This document shows positions 25,493 through 36,293 of a stretch of 64,000 bases of DNA, piece after piece. The stretch is taken from positions 32,149,210-32,213,209 of the forward strand of contig NC_065544.1 in the NCBI RefSeq assembly GCF_932294415.1, written 5' to 3'. The stretch is from Quercus robur (Eukaryota > Streptophyta > Magnoliopsida > Fagales > Fagaceae). Position numbers and translations under genes: made by a program. The notes under the pieces were generated by a model. The model had not been told where the DNA came from. It did not search any database and saw only the letters and a list, made by a program, of their open reading frames with translations. Numbering within the stretch: position 1 is the stretch's first letter; each line of letters starts with the position of its first letter.

Positions 25493-26196
25493 TATTTACA
25501 ACAATCGCATATAGTTTTCAAGATTTCTATCACAAAGATATATGTGCATACATAACAAGCTAAGCTCGTAAATGCACTACGCCATTAGTACGAAAGTACT
25601 AGGCCAAATTTACATGTGAAATGTGCTCAAACATATACGATCAAACTTTTTGAATTTTTCACTTTTTATGTGGTTTTGGATTTTTACTCACACAAAACAA
25701 AAGCAACAAAGTAAGATCAAAAACAAAAACAAAACAATGCATACAAAGAGATGCATGATGCACAAATGCATGATAATAAAGTATTTAATGCATGAAGAGT
25801 CCTACAAAGATTGAAAAAATTAGATCAAGGACCAAAAGAGCATTGTTTATTTACAACAATCACATATAGTTTTCAAAATTTCTCTCACAAAGATATATGT
25901 GCATATATAACAAGCTAAGCTCGTAAATGTACTACACCATTAGTACGAAAGTACTAGGTCAAACTCACAAGTAAAATGTGCTCAAATATATACGATCAAA
26001 TTTTTTGAATTTTTCACTTTTTATGTGGTTTTGGATTTTTACTCACACAAAACAAAAGTAATAAAGTAAGATAAAAAACAAAAACAAAACAATGCATATA
26101 AAGAGATGCATGATGCACAAATGCATGACAATGAAGCATTTAATGCATGAAGGGTCCTACAAAGATAAAAAAAATTTAGATCAAGAACCAAAAGAG
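25493..26196. repeat. Two tandem copies of a 355-bp unit
   Basis: The unit starts TATTTACAACAATC at 25,493 and again at 25,848, and each copy ends ACCAAAAGAG. The copies share words such as GCTAAGCTCGTAAATG and TTAGTACGAAAGTACTAGG and differ by scattered substitutions. The array lies just downstream (in the element sense) of the gag stop codon, in the non-coding part of the gag-only element. Confidence 0.9.
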
Positions 26197-26203
26197 TATA
26201 AGC

Positions 26204-27250
26204 TCAACCATAGGATCTATTCCTCATCCAAATGGAACAATTGTTTAGAATGAGTGTCTTATGAGAAATGAGACGAGAGTTGGAAGAATGAGAACCGGAG
26301 ATGCACATAGACAAGGAGTTAAGAGAATTAAACACTTTCTTTAACAACATGCTATTTTTACTCAAATCCGGTTTACCCTTTTTAGTACAGCTTCCAAGAA
26401 GCTTAAGTTTCTTTTTTCTTTTGATTCTTTTAAGAGCTTGAAACTTAAAGCAATGAGGTCTAAGATGACCATATGCACCACAATGGTGACAAACAATGTG
26501 TTTAGGTCCATTAGGCCTTTTAGGAAGAGATCTAGCAACATGAGTTTGTTCTCTCTTTAACTTGGGGCATTGGGGTTTTATGTGACCGATCACACCACAA
26601 TAGTGGCAATTAGGAACAAACTTAGATCTACTCAATTCCTTAGGATGGGACCTAAATAGAGGCTTAGGCTTAAGAGCCTTTCTCTCCACCTTTTGATTTC
26701 TTTTGTGTGGAGGAATGTACATCGATTTGTCCTTTGAGGTAGAACACACAATAGGCATAAAATCGGGTACCACAACATGATTGCAACATATATTTTCTTC
26801 CTTTTTAGCAACAGGTTCAGTAATCAAACACTTGGCATGCATCTTAAGAGATTCATTTTCATATTTAAGATCATCAATAAGTTTGTTAAACAAAACAAGT
26901 TTAGCATCCAAGTCCATATTTAAACATTCAAACTCTTTTAACTTTTCAAGAGAATTTTCAACAAGCTTCTTATACTTTTCAACCAATTTATTGGATTCAT
27001 TGAGCTTAGCAATCAAATCATCATTTTCACAACGATACTTGCTCAAATTCTTATGAAACTTCATACTCTTTTTCTTCAAGAGTTCGATGCTAGGAATATC
27101 AACAACACCCATAGATTCATGTAATGTGACATCACAATCATGAGGATAAACACTCATAGAAGCATTTTCACAAACACATGACATGTTACAATCAATAACA
27201 TCCATAGTAGCATACAAAACATTATCCATGACAATATAAACAAGGGTCAT
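26204..27250 (-). CDS. Gag protein of the non-autonomous element, two CCHC knuckles
   Basis: An uninterrupted 348-residue frame, the only long one in the element. It starts just downstream of the primer site. Residues about 60-145 are rich in Lys, Glu, Asn and Leu and look like a coiled coil (CENDDLIAKLNESNK, LVEKYKKLVENSLEKLKEF). Two zinc knuckles follow, CHYCGVIGHIKPQC and CHHCGAYGHLRPHC. The pattern resembles the C-terminal gag of SIRE/Maximus copia elements. The product would package RNA. The typical gag N-terminal part is absent or shortened, so it could be a truncated gag. No enzyme domain follows. The open frame suggests recent selection or a young copy, but the diverged LTRs argue against great youth. 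Confidence 0.75.
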   Translation of the reverse strand: MTLVYIVMDNVLYATMDVIDCNMSCVCENASMSVYPHDCDVTLHESMGVVDIPSIELLKKKSMKFHKNLSKYRCENDDLIAKLNESNKLVEKYKKLVENSLEKLKEFECLNMDLDAKLVLFNKLIDDLKYENESLKMHAKCLITEPVAKKEENICCNHVVVPDFMPIVCSTSKDKSMYIPPHKRNQKVERKALKPKPLFRSHPKELSRSKFVPNCHYCGVIGHIKPQCPKLKREQTHVARSLPKRPNGPKHIVCHHCGAYGHLRPHCFKFQALKRIKRKKKLKLLGSCTKKGKPDLSKNSMLLKKVFNSLNSLSMCISGSHSSNSRLISHKTLILNNCSIWMRNRSYG

Positions 27251-27286
27251 GGATTACACTTAGGTAATGAAACCAAGACAAGTGTA

Positions 27287-27303
27287 CCTGCTTTGATACC
27301 AAA
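27287..27303 (-). promoter_or_regulatory. Primer-binding site, initiator-Met tRNA type
   Basis: In antisense, TTTGGTATCAAAGCAGG abuts the LTR end at 27,304. It resembles the plant copia primer site TGGTATCAGAGC, complementary to initiator tRNA-Met. It fixes the orientation of the gag-only element. Confidence 0.85.
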
Positions 27304-28279
27304 TGAATGCTCGAAAATGTGTTAAAAACACAAGAGCTTGTTTAGACCTCCAATTAGTAAAAATATGGCTAGATTACTTTCACTCTAACTTATCTAAAAG
27401 AGTATGGAAGAAGAATGCAAATACAAGATAACATGCCGATGTGTTATCGAAGAGGAAATCAAAGTACTCGGTGAAAAACCTCTCTGTCCCCCTCCAAGCG
27501 GTAATCGATCCACTAGACAATCAGTTGGGATATATGAGTTAGCAAAAGACCCTCCAAGCCTAATCTACCCGATGCACCTAAGCCCTCTAAGCTCCTACTC
27601 CAACAAGACTTCTCGGAATCGTATCTTGTCTAGCTCTCCGAATCCCACAATACACCCGATTGCATCCGCCAAAGCCTGGCTTCTTCCAATACTTCCCAAT
27701 AGCACTAAAATCTCATTGAACACTCTGAAAGGGTGTGGTAAGTGTTTGGGTACAAATCTCCTCTCAAGGTATGAAAATGGGAGATGGAAGGAGAAGAGGT
27801 TACAATGATTTCTCACTAAGGATGTGTAGCTCTCTCAAAAAGATGGGTGTGTGTGTTGTAGAAAACCTTTCTAGGGTTTTTCTCTTTAAATGGCCTCCTT
27901 TACATTTGTGGGTAATGAGGGTATATATACTATGGGTGAAGGGTAAGAAAGTCACACTTAAAAATCCTCCAAGCAGAGAGTCTCGCTGGAAGGCCTTACC
28001 CGCGAAATACTCGCGAAATTGACAGCTTGGCACGACTCTTCAACTTCCAGTCATGTGCTTCTTACATGCCCTTTTCGCGGGAACCCTTCTCGCAAATTTC
28101 TTGCGAGCTAGTCGCGAAATGCACTGATCTTCATTTAAGCTTGAGTCTTCACTAATTTAATACTAAACCCAATACAATAAAATCCCACAAAATACAAGAA
28201 ACAAAATTAAAACAATTACAACACTTTTTGTCATGGAATAAAGCCATCATAAAACATAGTTGTAAATCACAACTTTACA
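27304..28279 (-). repeat. 5' LTR of the gag-only element
   Basis: 976 bp, pairing with 22,097-23,093. It is bordered on the right by the AGAAT duplication and on the left by the primer site. It would carry the promoter in the minus sense; the sequence TATATATAC/GTATATATA near 27,930 is a possible TATA box. Confidence 0.9.
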
Positions 28280-28284
28280 AGAAT

Positions 28285-29163
28285 GAATAAGGTCAAAGAT
28301 ATCAGTGGATATTGATTCACTAGTATTGAAAGGCACAGCTGGTTGTTTTCCTAACTGACATGAAATACAATCAAAATTTCCTGTAGACACTAAACCTAAC
28401 AAACCTCTAAAAGCCAATTGTTGTACCCGAGAGGAAGATGTGTAACCAAGTCGAGCATGTCAAATTGCAAGGGAAGAAATTGAAGAAACTATAGCAACTG
28501 CAGCAACATAAACATAAGCAACAAGTGGAAGATGAAGGTTGTCCATGGGAAACATATGCCTAACTCTAGGACCGATCCCAAGCTCCTATCTCATCCTCGA
28601 ATCCTACACAATAAACCCAAAATAATCAAATATAATGCGATAACCCAACTCAACTAATTGTCCCACAGAAAATAAATTGTAAGAAAGGTTAGGAACATTA
28701 AAGACCCTAGGAACCGAGAGGTTGGAGGTCGAAACATAACCTATATTATGACCAGACATTGTGGAACCATTTGCTGTGCGAATATTAAGAGGGTGTGGTG
28801 TAGGTTTGAGTTTAGAAAATAAGGACAAGTGAGGTGTCATGTGATTGCAACAAGCGAAATCTATAAGTCAAGAGGAAGGAGACATACCAGATAAAGTTGA
28901 GAGAGAAGAGGAATAAGATCCATTACCAATCATACGAATGACATTGGTGATGATGTTTTTAAGGTCATCTGTGGACATGGTGAAAGTGCGTCCTGAAGAT
29001 TTAGACTATGCAGAGATGGGAGTTAGACACTCTCAGTCTTAGTAACAGTAGTAGCAGAAATTGAAACAGCTAATTTGTTGCGATGATAAGTCTCAATACT
29101 GTGGCCAAAACGTTTGCTAGATTGTTGGCGACGATTATTGCAACAAGAAGATTACATGTCTTT
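28285..29163 (-). pseudogene. Copia protease and pre-integrase region (broken)
   Basis: The frame at 28,840-28,604 begins MTPHLSLFSKLKP and has IRTANGSTMSGHNIGYV and VPNLSYNLFSVGQL, typical of copia protease and the region after it. The catalytic D-S-G is read here as D-F-A just upstream, so the active site is changed. Further left, HARLGYTSSS and CISCQLGKQP belong to the pre-integrase zinc region. A small gag piece at 29,024-29,163 repeats at 40,264-40,440. Stops are frequent. Confidence 0.82.
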
Positions 29164-29948
29164 TGTGGGGGCTATGGTCCAAAGTGACGAGTTGGGCCTT
29201 GGGCTTGCCCGAGGACACTAGCGAGTCCAAGGAGACAACATGACTTAGATGATCTATGTTACAAGCCTTATCATGGGAGACAAAGAAAGAAGGCCCGAGG
29301 AGGGACCTCTCCTTGGACGCTGAAAATCCGGAGCAAACGTACGTTCATATTGTTGAAGCACACTCCCTAAACACGTGAAAAGGAAGAAAACTCAAAATAT
29401 CTAAAGAAAGGTTGCCACCACCACATTAAATACAATACAGCTGCTTTTCTGGCCGCATTAATATGGAGAAGACCCCTGAACAGTACTACCTTGACTGCCG
29501 CAACTCATAAAGGACTAAAAGGGGTGTCTGATGGGATAGATGCTCAGGTATGAGTCCAGGTGACCAACAGGTGTAAGGTCCAGATGATCAAAGATAGCCT
29601 ATATAATGTAAGAAAGCTCCCACAAGAGGAAAGGAGGGTGAGAAAGAAGAAAGAAAAGGAGAGGGAGAGATTGAGAGCATGTAAAAATAACCCTAATACG
29701 GTGATTTGTAATCTTAAAAGTTCCAGTCTTCTCGGAAAAAGTCTTTTGACCGTGACAGATCTTACTTCATGTTCATTTACCTTTAAATCCCATGCAAGCC
29801 GTAGTTCAACTCATTTTAACCTAGTTCTTCGACCCATACTCTAAATAAATTCATTGTATTGGGCTCTTTGGGCCAAGATTCTAGGAAATCCAGAGTTGGG
29901 CTCCGATTCTAGGAAATCCGGAGTTGGGCTCCAAATCTAGTCCCTACA
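29164..29948 (+). repeat. 5' LTR of Tat element 1
   Basis: 785 bp, TGTGGGGG...CCCTACA. It is 30 bp longer than the 3' LTR because CTAGGAAATCC-GAGTTGGGCTCC is present twice near its right end. A TATA-like CTATATAAT is at about 29,599-29,607. Confidence 0.93.
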
Positions 29949-29950
29949 AT

Positions 29951-29968
29951 TGGCGCCGCCTGTGGGGA
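29951..29968 (+). promoter_or_regulatory. Primer-binding site of Tat element 1
   Basis: TGGCGCCGCCTGTGGGGA lies two bases after the 5' LTR. TGG at the start fits pairing with a tRNA CCA end. I cannot name the tRNA with certainty from the sequence alone. Confidence 0.7.
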
Positions 29969-30002
29969 AGAACTTGAGTGTTAGTGAATATGACGATTAA
30001 GC

Positions 30003-31539
30003 ATGGCAGGATTAGGTCCACATCAAGAGAATCCACGCCAAGCCGATCCTCAGCGGACAGAACCCATTGGGCCTCAACAACAAAATAATCCTCCTAACCC
30101 TGAGCCAAACCTGGGCAATGGAAGAAACCGAAAGGGAAGTGTACATACTACTCAGACGAGCCAAAGCCACTCCCAAGTAGGTAGTCACATATCCCAAAGG
30201 CGGAACAACTATCAGGCCATGCAGCGAGAAATAGACGACCTGAAAAGAAGGTTGCGCCGTGCACAGCAAAGGCGGTCCCCTTCCAGCTCCGACATATCCT
30301 CTAATGAGGAAGAAGATGTCAGTTACAGGCGGAGATCAAGAACTCCCCCAAGTGAAACCTTTTCCTATGAAAAGGAGCAGTGTCATGAACGGAGACATAA
30401 AAGACCGTCTAGTAAGGGTTTGGGTAATGATAGAAGGGGCTAGACTACCACAGGGTTTCCATCAACCTACATTTACCATTTACAACGGCCAAATAGACCT
30501 TGTGGAGCATGTGAGCCAATTTAACCAAAGAATGGCTATCCATTCTCGAAATGAGGCATTGATGTGTAAAGTTTTTCCATCCAGTCTAGGACCCGTAGCG
30601 ATGAGATGGTTCAACAGCTTGAAGACAAACTCCATAGATTCCTATAAATAGCTCACCCAAGCTTTTTGCTCTCGTTTTATCATGAACAATAGGGTTCCTC
30701 GGCCTTTGAGCTCGTTGTTAATATTATCCATGCACGAAGGGGAAACCTTAAAGGCATATTAGGATAGGTACTGGGAGATGTACAACGAGATGGATGATAA
30801 CCACGACGACGTCGCCATCAGCACATTCAAAAGTGGTCTCCCCACTGAGCATGGTTTAAGGAAGTCTCTAACTGGAAAATCTGTTACCAGCTTTTGTCAA
30901 CTAATGGATAGGATTGACAAATACAAAATAGTGGAAGAGGACCAGCTACAAGGGAAAGGAAAGGAGAAGATCATCCCTCACAAGGGGAATGATTACAGGT
31001 CGGAATGATACAACAGTAACCAGCTGAGAAGAGATTTTGTGAGACAAGCTGGACTAGCCAACATGCAAGCGGTTAATGCCGTATTCAGAGAGCCGGTGCA
31101 ACAGGTTCTGGAGAAAGTAGAAAACGAGCCTTTCTTCAAATGGCCGAATAAAATAGCCAGAGACACCTCAGAGCGCAATCAGAGTCTGTATTATCAATAC
31201 CACCGAGACCACGGACATACCACCGAGGACTGCAGGAATTTATGGAACCACTTGGATCAGTTGGTCCGAGAAGGAAAATTGCAGTACCTCCTACACCCTT
31301 CTAGCAGTCATCTGGGTCAGATAGTCCAAAAACCCTGGAAAGACGTATCTTTGAGACCTCTCATGGGTACGATACATGTTATCCTCACCGCTCTGGGGAG
31401 GACCGGCTCCTTTCCCTCTAAGGTAATGTCTGTGGCTTGGCTCTCCACCGAGGACGGTGGGAAGGAGTCCAAAAGGTCTAAGAAGGGGAACTCACCTGTG
31501 CTGGGATTCTCGGACGAGGATAAGATTGGAACCATCTAA
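30003..31539 (+). pseudogene. Tat element 1 gag (broken)
   Basis: It starts MAGLGPHQENPRQ at 30,003 and has a charged RRLRRAQQRR stretch. A frame change at about 30,400 leads into the conserved gag core (FTIYNGQIDLVEHVSQF, AMRWFNSL, RVPRPLSSLL, YWEMYNEMDD). The C-terminus has YHRDHGHTTEDC, the knuckle-like region of Tat gags. Stops lie at about 30,649, 30,763, 31,006 and 31,537. Confidence 0.88.
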
Positions 31540-34500
31540 CCTCACGACGATGCTTTGGTAGTTACGCTTAGGATTGGAGGGTTCGACGTGAAGAGAGTAC
31601 TGGTAGACCCGGGCAGTGCTGTGGAGGTGATGTACCCCAACTTGTACAAGGGGTTGAACCTAAAGCCCGAGGACCTAATGGCGTACGATTCCCCTCTTGT
31701 AAGTTTTGAGGGGAAGACTGTCACACCAAAAGGGTAGATCAGACTGCCCATACAGACCAGATCAGAGGTGGTGGAGGTGGATTTTATCGTGGTCGACGCC
31801 TACTCACCGTACACTGCCATAGTAGCTAGACCTTGGCTCCACGCCATGGGAGCCGTTTCTTCTACGCTTCACTAGAAGGTAAAATACCCGTCAGGAAGCC
31901 AAGTGGAGGAGATTAGGGGAGATCAAGCCATGGTTAGGCAATGCATGGTGGCTGCCATCTCCCACCTATCCAGTACAGAACCCACTGCATCTATGAAAGA
32001 AGACTTATAGCAATCAGCCACCTCAGCAGTACCCGTTGGTAAACCAGCCGAGGAGGTAAAATGTGAAAGTCTAGAAAGGGTTATTGTTGACAATGACCCA
32101 GAGAGATTCTTCCAAATCGGCTCGGAACTACCTCTCCAAGAGAAAGGGGAATTAATTGGGTTTCTGAGAAGAAATGTTGACGTATTTACATGGGACACCT
32201 ACGATGCCCTGGGGGTTGATCCAAATCTCATTTGTCACTACCTAAACGTTAACCCATCTTCTATTCCCAAAAAGCAACCACTCTGGCGCCCGTCGAAAGA
32301 GCATGCCGACGCTGTTAGGGATGAAGTGATGAAGCTAAAAAAGGCAGGGGCTATCAAAGAAGTCTTTTACCCAGAGTGGTTGGCAAATACAGTGGTGGTA
32401 AAAAAGAAAATCGGGAAGTCACTAGTCTGCGTAGACTTCACAGACTTGAACAAGGCGTGCCCGAAAGACTTGTTCCTGATGCCTCGGATAGACTGGTTAG
32501 TAGATGCAACTGTAGGCTACCCTCAAATGAGCTTCCTAGATGCCTTCTAGGGTTATCATCAAATACCATTGGCCCTAGAAGATCAAGAGAAAACAGCGTT
32601 CATGACACCCGTCGGAAACTACTACTATAAGGTGATGCCTTTCGGTTTAAAGAATGTAGGATCTACCTACCAAAGGATGATGACTAGAATGTTCGAACCA
32701 CAACTAGGCAAGAGTATTGAAGTTTACATAGACGATATGGTAGTGAAAAGTAAAGTGGTATTCGAGCACGTGAGAGATCTTGAAGTCATTTTTGGCATCT
32801 TAAGAAAGCACAAGCTGCGCCTCAATGCTTCTAAGTGCTCATTTGGAGTCGGGTCTGGCAAATTTCTAGGCTATATGGTAACTCACAGGGGAATAGAGGT
32901 GAGCCCGGACCAAATCAAAGCAATTCATAACTTACAAGCTCCTCGGAACCCAAAAGAAGTCCAGAAACTCACTAGAATGCGCGGCATTAAATCGGTTTAT
33001 TTCCCGATCTACAGACCGATGCCGACCTTTTTACCTCTTGATGACCAAGTGGAAAGTATTTGAATGGTCCGAGGACTGTGCCCTAGCCTTTCAGCAACTT
33101 AAAGAATACCTGTCGCGGCCACCCGTCATGTTTAGCCCTGAGGCTGATGAAGTTCTGTTCGCCTACATAGCGGTGGCCCCTCACACTGTGAGCTTGGTAT
33201 TAATACGGATTGACAACGGCATACAATGGCCAGTTTACTACTTAAGTAAATCGTTACATGAGGCCGAGGTGCGTTACTTACCACTAGAAAAGTCAATTAT
33301 TGCAGTTGTGCATGCCACACGGAAACTCCCCCACTACTTCCAGGCACACACGGTCATTGTTCTGACTCAACTTCCCCTCAGGTTGGTGCTTCGGAGCGCC
33401 GACTACACAGGAAGAATCGCCATGTGGAGTACACTCTTAGGGGCTTTCGATATTAAGTACATGCCCCGGACCTCTGTCAAGGGTCAAGTCCTTACTGATT
33501 TAATAGCCGAATTTACTGAGTCCCCAGTAGAAGCAGTAACGAATGAGGAGAACATGGATGGAAAATCGGTTGGCACAATCTCTGCACAAGGGGCCTCACG
33601 ATGGAAAGTCTATGTTGATGGTGTGGCAAACCAAAGGGGATTTGGGATAGGGCTGGTTCTAATATCGCCCGAGAAGATTACTATTGAAAAATCATTAAGA
33701 CTTGGGTTCTTGGCTACAAACAATGAGGCCGAGTATGAGGCTTTGCTGCAAGGAATGGTCATGGTACAAAAAATGGGCGGAAAGGCGATAGAAGCGTTCT
33801 CGGATTCCAGACTAGTTGTAGGCCAAGTGAAGGGCGAGTTGGAGACTAGGGATGTGAGAATGCAGGAATACCTTGGTCAAGTCAAACGCCTACAATCAGA
33901 CTTTGAATTTTTCAACTTGACGCATGTCTCTAGAAGCAGGAACACACATGCGGATTCCTTGGCCACTCTTGCCACGTCCTCGGAGCAGGATCTACCTCGA
34001 ATTATCCTCATCGAGGATTTGTGCAAGATAGATGCAATCAAAAAGGATATACCTTGAATCCATCAAGTCAGAGTGAGTCCCAGTTGGATGGATCCCATAG
34101 TGAGTTTCCTCAAAGATGATGTATTTCCCGAGGAGAAATTGGAAGCCAAGAAGGTACGAAGGAGGGCTTCTCGATTCTGGTTGTCAGAGGATCACAAGCT
34201 ATACAAGCGCTCCTATTCTGGGCCATATTTATTATGCGTACACCTAGAAGCATCAGAGACATTGCTCGAAGAACTATATGAAGGAATTTGTGAGAGCCAC
34301 ATGGGAGGAAGATCGCTAGTACACAGAGCCCTTACTCAAGGGTACTGGTGGCCGGGCATGCAGAAAGAGGCCCAAGAATATGTCAAGAAATGCGACCAAT
34401 GCCAGAGATTTGCCCCAAATATCTATCAATCGGGAGGAGTCCTTAACCTCCTTTCCAGTCCTTGGCTGTTCGCTCAATGGGGTCTGGATATTGTCAGCCC

Positions 34501-35323
34501 TTTCCTGAAAGCAGCAGGAAACAAGTGATACTTGATGGTTGGCACAGATTACTTCACCAAATGGGTTGAAGCTGAACCTTTAGCCAACATCAGGGACATG
34601 GATGCAAAGAAATTCATCTGGAAAAACATCATTACACACTTCAAAACTCCTCACATCCTCATCTCAGACAATGGCCTCTAGTTTGACAGTAAAACCTTCA
34701 GGAAATACTGCTGCGACTTTGGAATCACGAACCAATATTCCACTCCAGCCTATCCTCAAGGAAATGGGCAAGCCGAGGCTGTAAATAAGGTCATAATCAA
34801 CGGGATGAAAAAGAGACTGGATGATGCAAAGGGAAGATGGGTGGAAGAACTACCACATGTCCTACGGACCTATCGAACCACGCCACGACGGTCAATGGGA
34901 GGGACTCCTTTTTCGATGACTTATGGGGCCGAGGCTGTGCTCCCCCTGGAAGCTAGCTTCCCAACGTTGAGAACTAGCACTTTTACCCCAAGTAACAACG
35001 ACGAGTTGCTAGGGAGAAGTCTAGACTTAGCCGATGAGAGAAGAGAAAAGGCAATGATCCAATTAACCTATTACCACCAAAAGCTTAAGTAGGGGTACGA
35101 TACTAATGTAAAACTAAGGCCACTAGGGCCAGGTGACCTCGTGATGAGAAAAATTTTGGGTAGTGCCAAGAACCCATCTTGGGGAAAGCTAGGACCCAAC
35201 TGGGAAGGCCCATATCACATCACTTCAGTGGCAGGGATAGGTGCATATTATTTGGAAGACCTAGACGAAAAAGCTGTACCCCGTCCATGGAATGTAAATA
35301 ACCTAAGAAGATATTATTATTAA
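31540..35323 (+). pseudogene. Tat element 1 pol: protease, RT, two RNases H, integrase (broken)
   Basis: Protease has VLVDPGSAVEVMYP near 31,600. RT runs 32,326-33,000 with VCVDFTDLNKACPKD and catalytic YIDDMVVKSK at about 32,728. A frameshift lies near 32,975-33,040. The Ty3-type RNase H follows (VYYLSKSLHEAEVRYLPLEK). The archaeal-type RNase H at 33,600-33,990 has VYVDG, NEAEYEALL, SDSRLV and HADSLA, so all four acids are kept. Integrase has the HHCC module (SHMGGRSLVHRAL, CDQCQRF), then VGTDYFTKWVE, LISDNG and GNGQAEAVNK, giving D, D and E. The C-terminus reads WEGPYHITSVAG. Stops are mostly TAG, for example at 31,735, 32,548, 34,679 and 35,090. Confidence 0.92.
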
Positions 35324-35381
35324 TGAAAGTGGTTTTACCTATACTATGTTTCGTGATAACTGTGCATCTTTCGGCTTGTTT

Positions 35382-35994
35382 CCATCTATCCAAGTTTTAA
35401 ACAGAACCTAAGTCCTGCATGGCTCCTCAAACCACAAGCTTAGAAGAAATTAACAACTTATGGCATCTCTCCAAGTTGTAAACAGAACCTAAGTCCTGCA
35501 TGGCTCCTCGGACCACAGGTTTAGGGGAAAATTAACAACTTATGGCGTCTCTCCAAGTTTTAAACAGAACCTAAGTCCTGCATGGCTCCTCGGACCACAG
35601 GCTTAGGGGAAATTAACAATTTATGGCGTCTCTCCAGGTTTTAAACAGAACCTAAGTCTTGTATGGCTCCTCAGACCACAGGCTTAGGAGAAATTAACAA
35701 CTTATGGCGTCTCTCCAAGTTTTAAACAGAACCTAAGTCCTGCATGGCTCCTCGGACCACAGGCTTAGGGGAAATTAACAACTTATGGCCTCTATCCAAG
35801 TTTTAAACAGAACCTAAGTCCTGCATGGCTCCTCGGACCACATGCTTAGGGGAAATTAACAACTTATGGCCTCTATCCAAGTTTTAAACAGAACCTAAGT
35901 CCTGCATGGCTCCTCGGACCACAGGCTTAGGGGAAATTAACAACTTATGGCGTCTATCCAAGTTTTAAACAGAACCTCAGTCCTGCATGACTAG
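35382..35994. repeat. 81-bp tandem array, about 7.5 units
   Basis: ACAGAACCTAAG recurs at about 35,401, 35,482, 35,564, 35,645, 35,726, 35,807, 35,888 and 35,969, a steady period of about 81 bases. Each unit has CCTGCATGGCTCCTC, GGACCACAGGCTTAGG and TTAACAACTTATGG. It lies between the integrase stop and the antisense gene. Such arrays are known in the 3' untranslated part of plant Tat/Ogre elements and can seed satellites. Confidence 0.95.
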
Positions 35995-36293
35995 AATCTT
36001 GCATGGTTGCCTTTACTACTTAAAGTTCATTGCATAGTACTATTCTTCTCATTTGGTTATATTGACAAAATGTTATTGTCTAAATTCAACTAAAGAAATA
36101 GTCACATTAACTAGGAACAATACAATGAAATTCCATCAACATTAAGCAGAAAGATAAAAAATGAGAGAAAGAACATTTATATTAATATCCAGAAATAATA
36201 CAGTGCTTTTAAATGAGAAGTCTTTGAAAAAGCACAAAAATGTAATACAACTTCTGTTCAAAAAAAAAAAAAAGGAGATAAGAACCCTAGGAG

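Larger units (their letters stand above)
22092..28284 (-). mobile_element. Gag-only, non-autonomous LTR retrotransposon (SIRE-like gag)
   Basis: Two LTRs of about 1 kb (22,097-23,093 and 27,304-28,279) enclose 4.2 kb. The perfect 5-bp duplication AGAAT lies at 22,092-22,096 and 28,280-28,284. The primer site (27,287-27,303) and gag are on the minus strand, so the 5' LTR is on the right. A purine-rich tract beside 23,094 (CCAAAGAGGAAGAT in antisense) fits a PPT. The only long coding frame is gag. The 3.1 kb between gag and the 3' LTR shows no protease, integrase, RT or RNase H. It must have relied on another copia-type element for its enzymes. It sits inside the older copia element. Confidence 0.88.

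Noticed and set aside
35382-35994. Regular array that could be taken for CRISPR
   Set aside because: The whole 81-bp unit repeats with no unique spacers, and the context is a plant retrotransposon.
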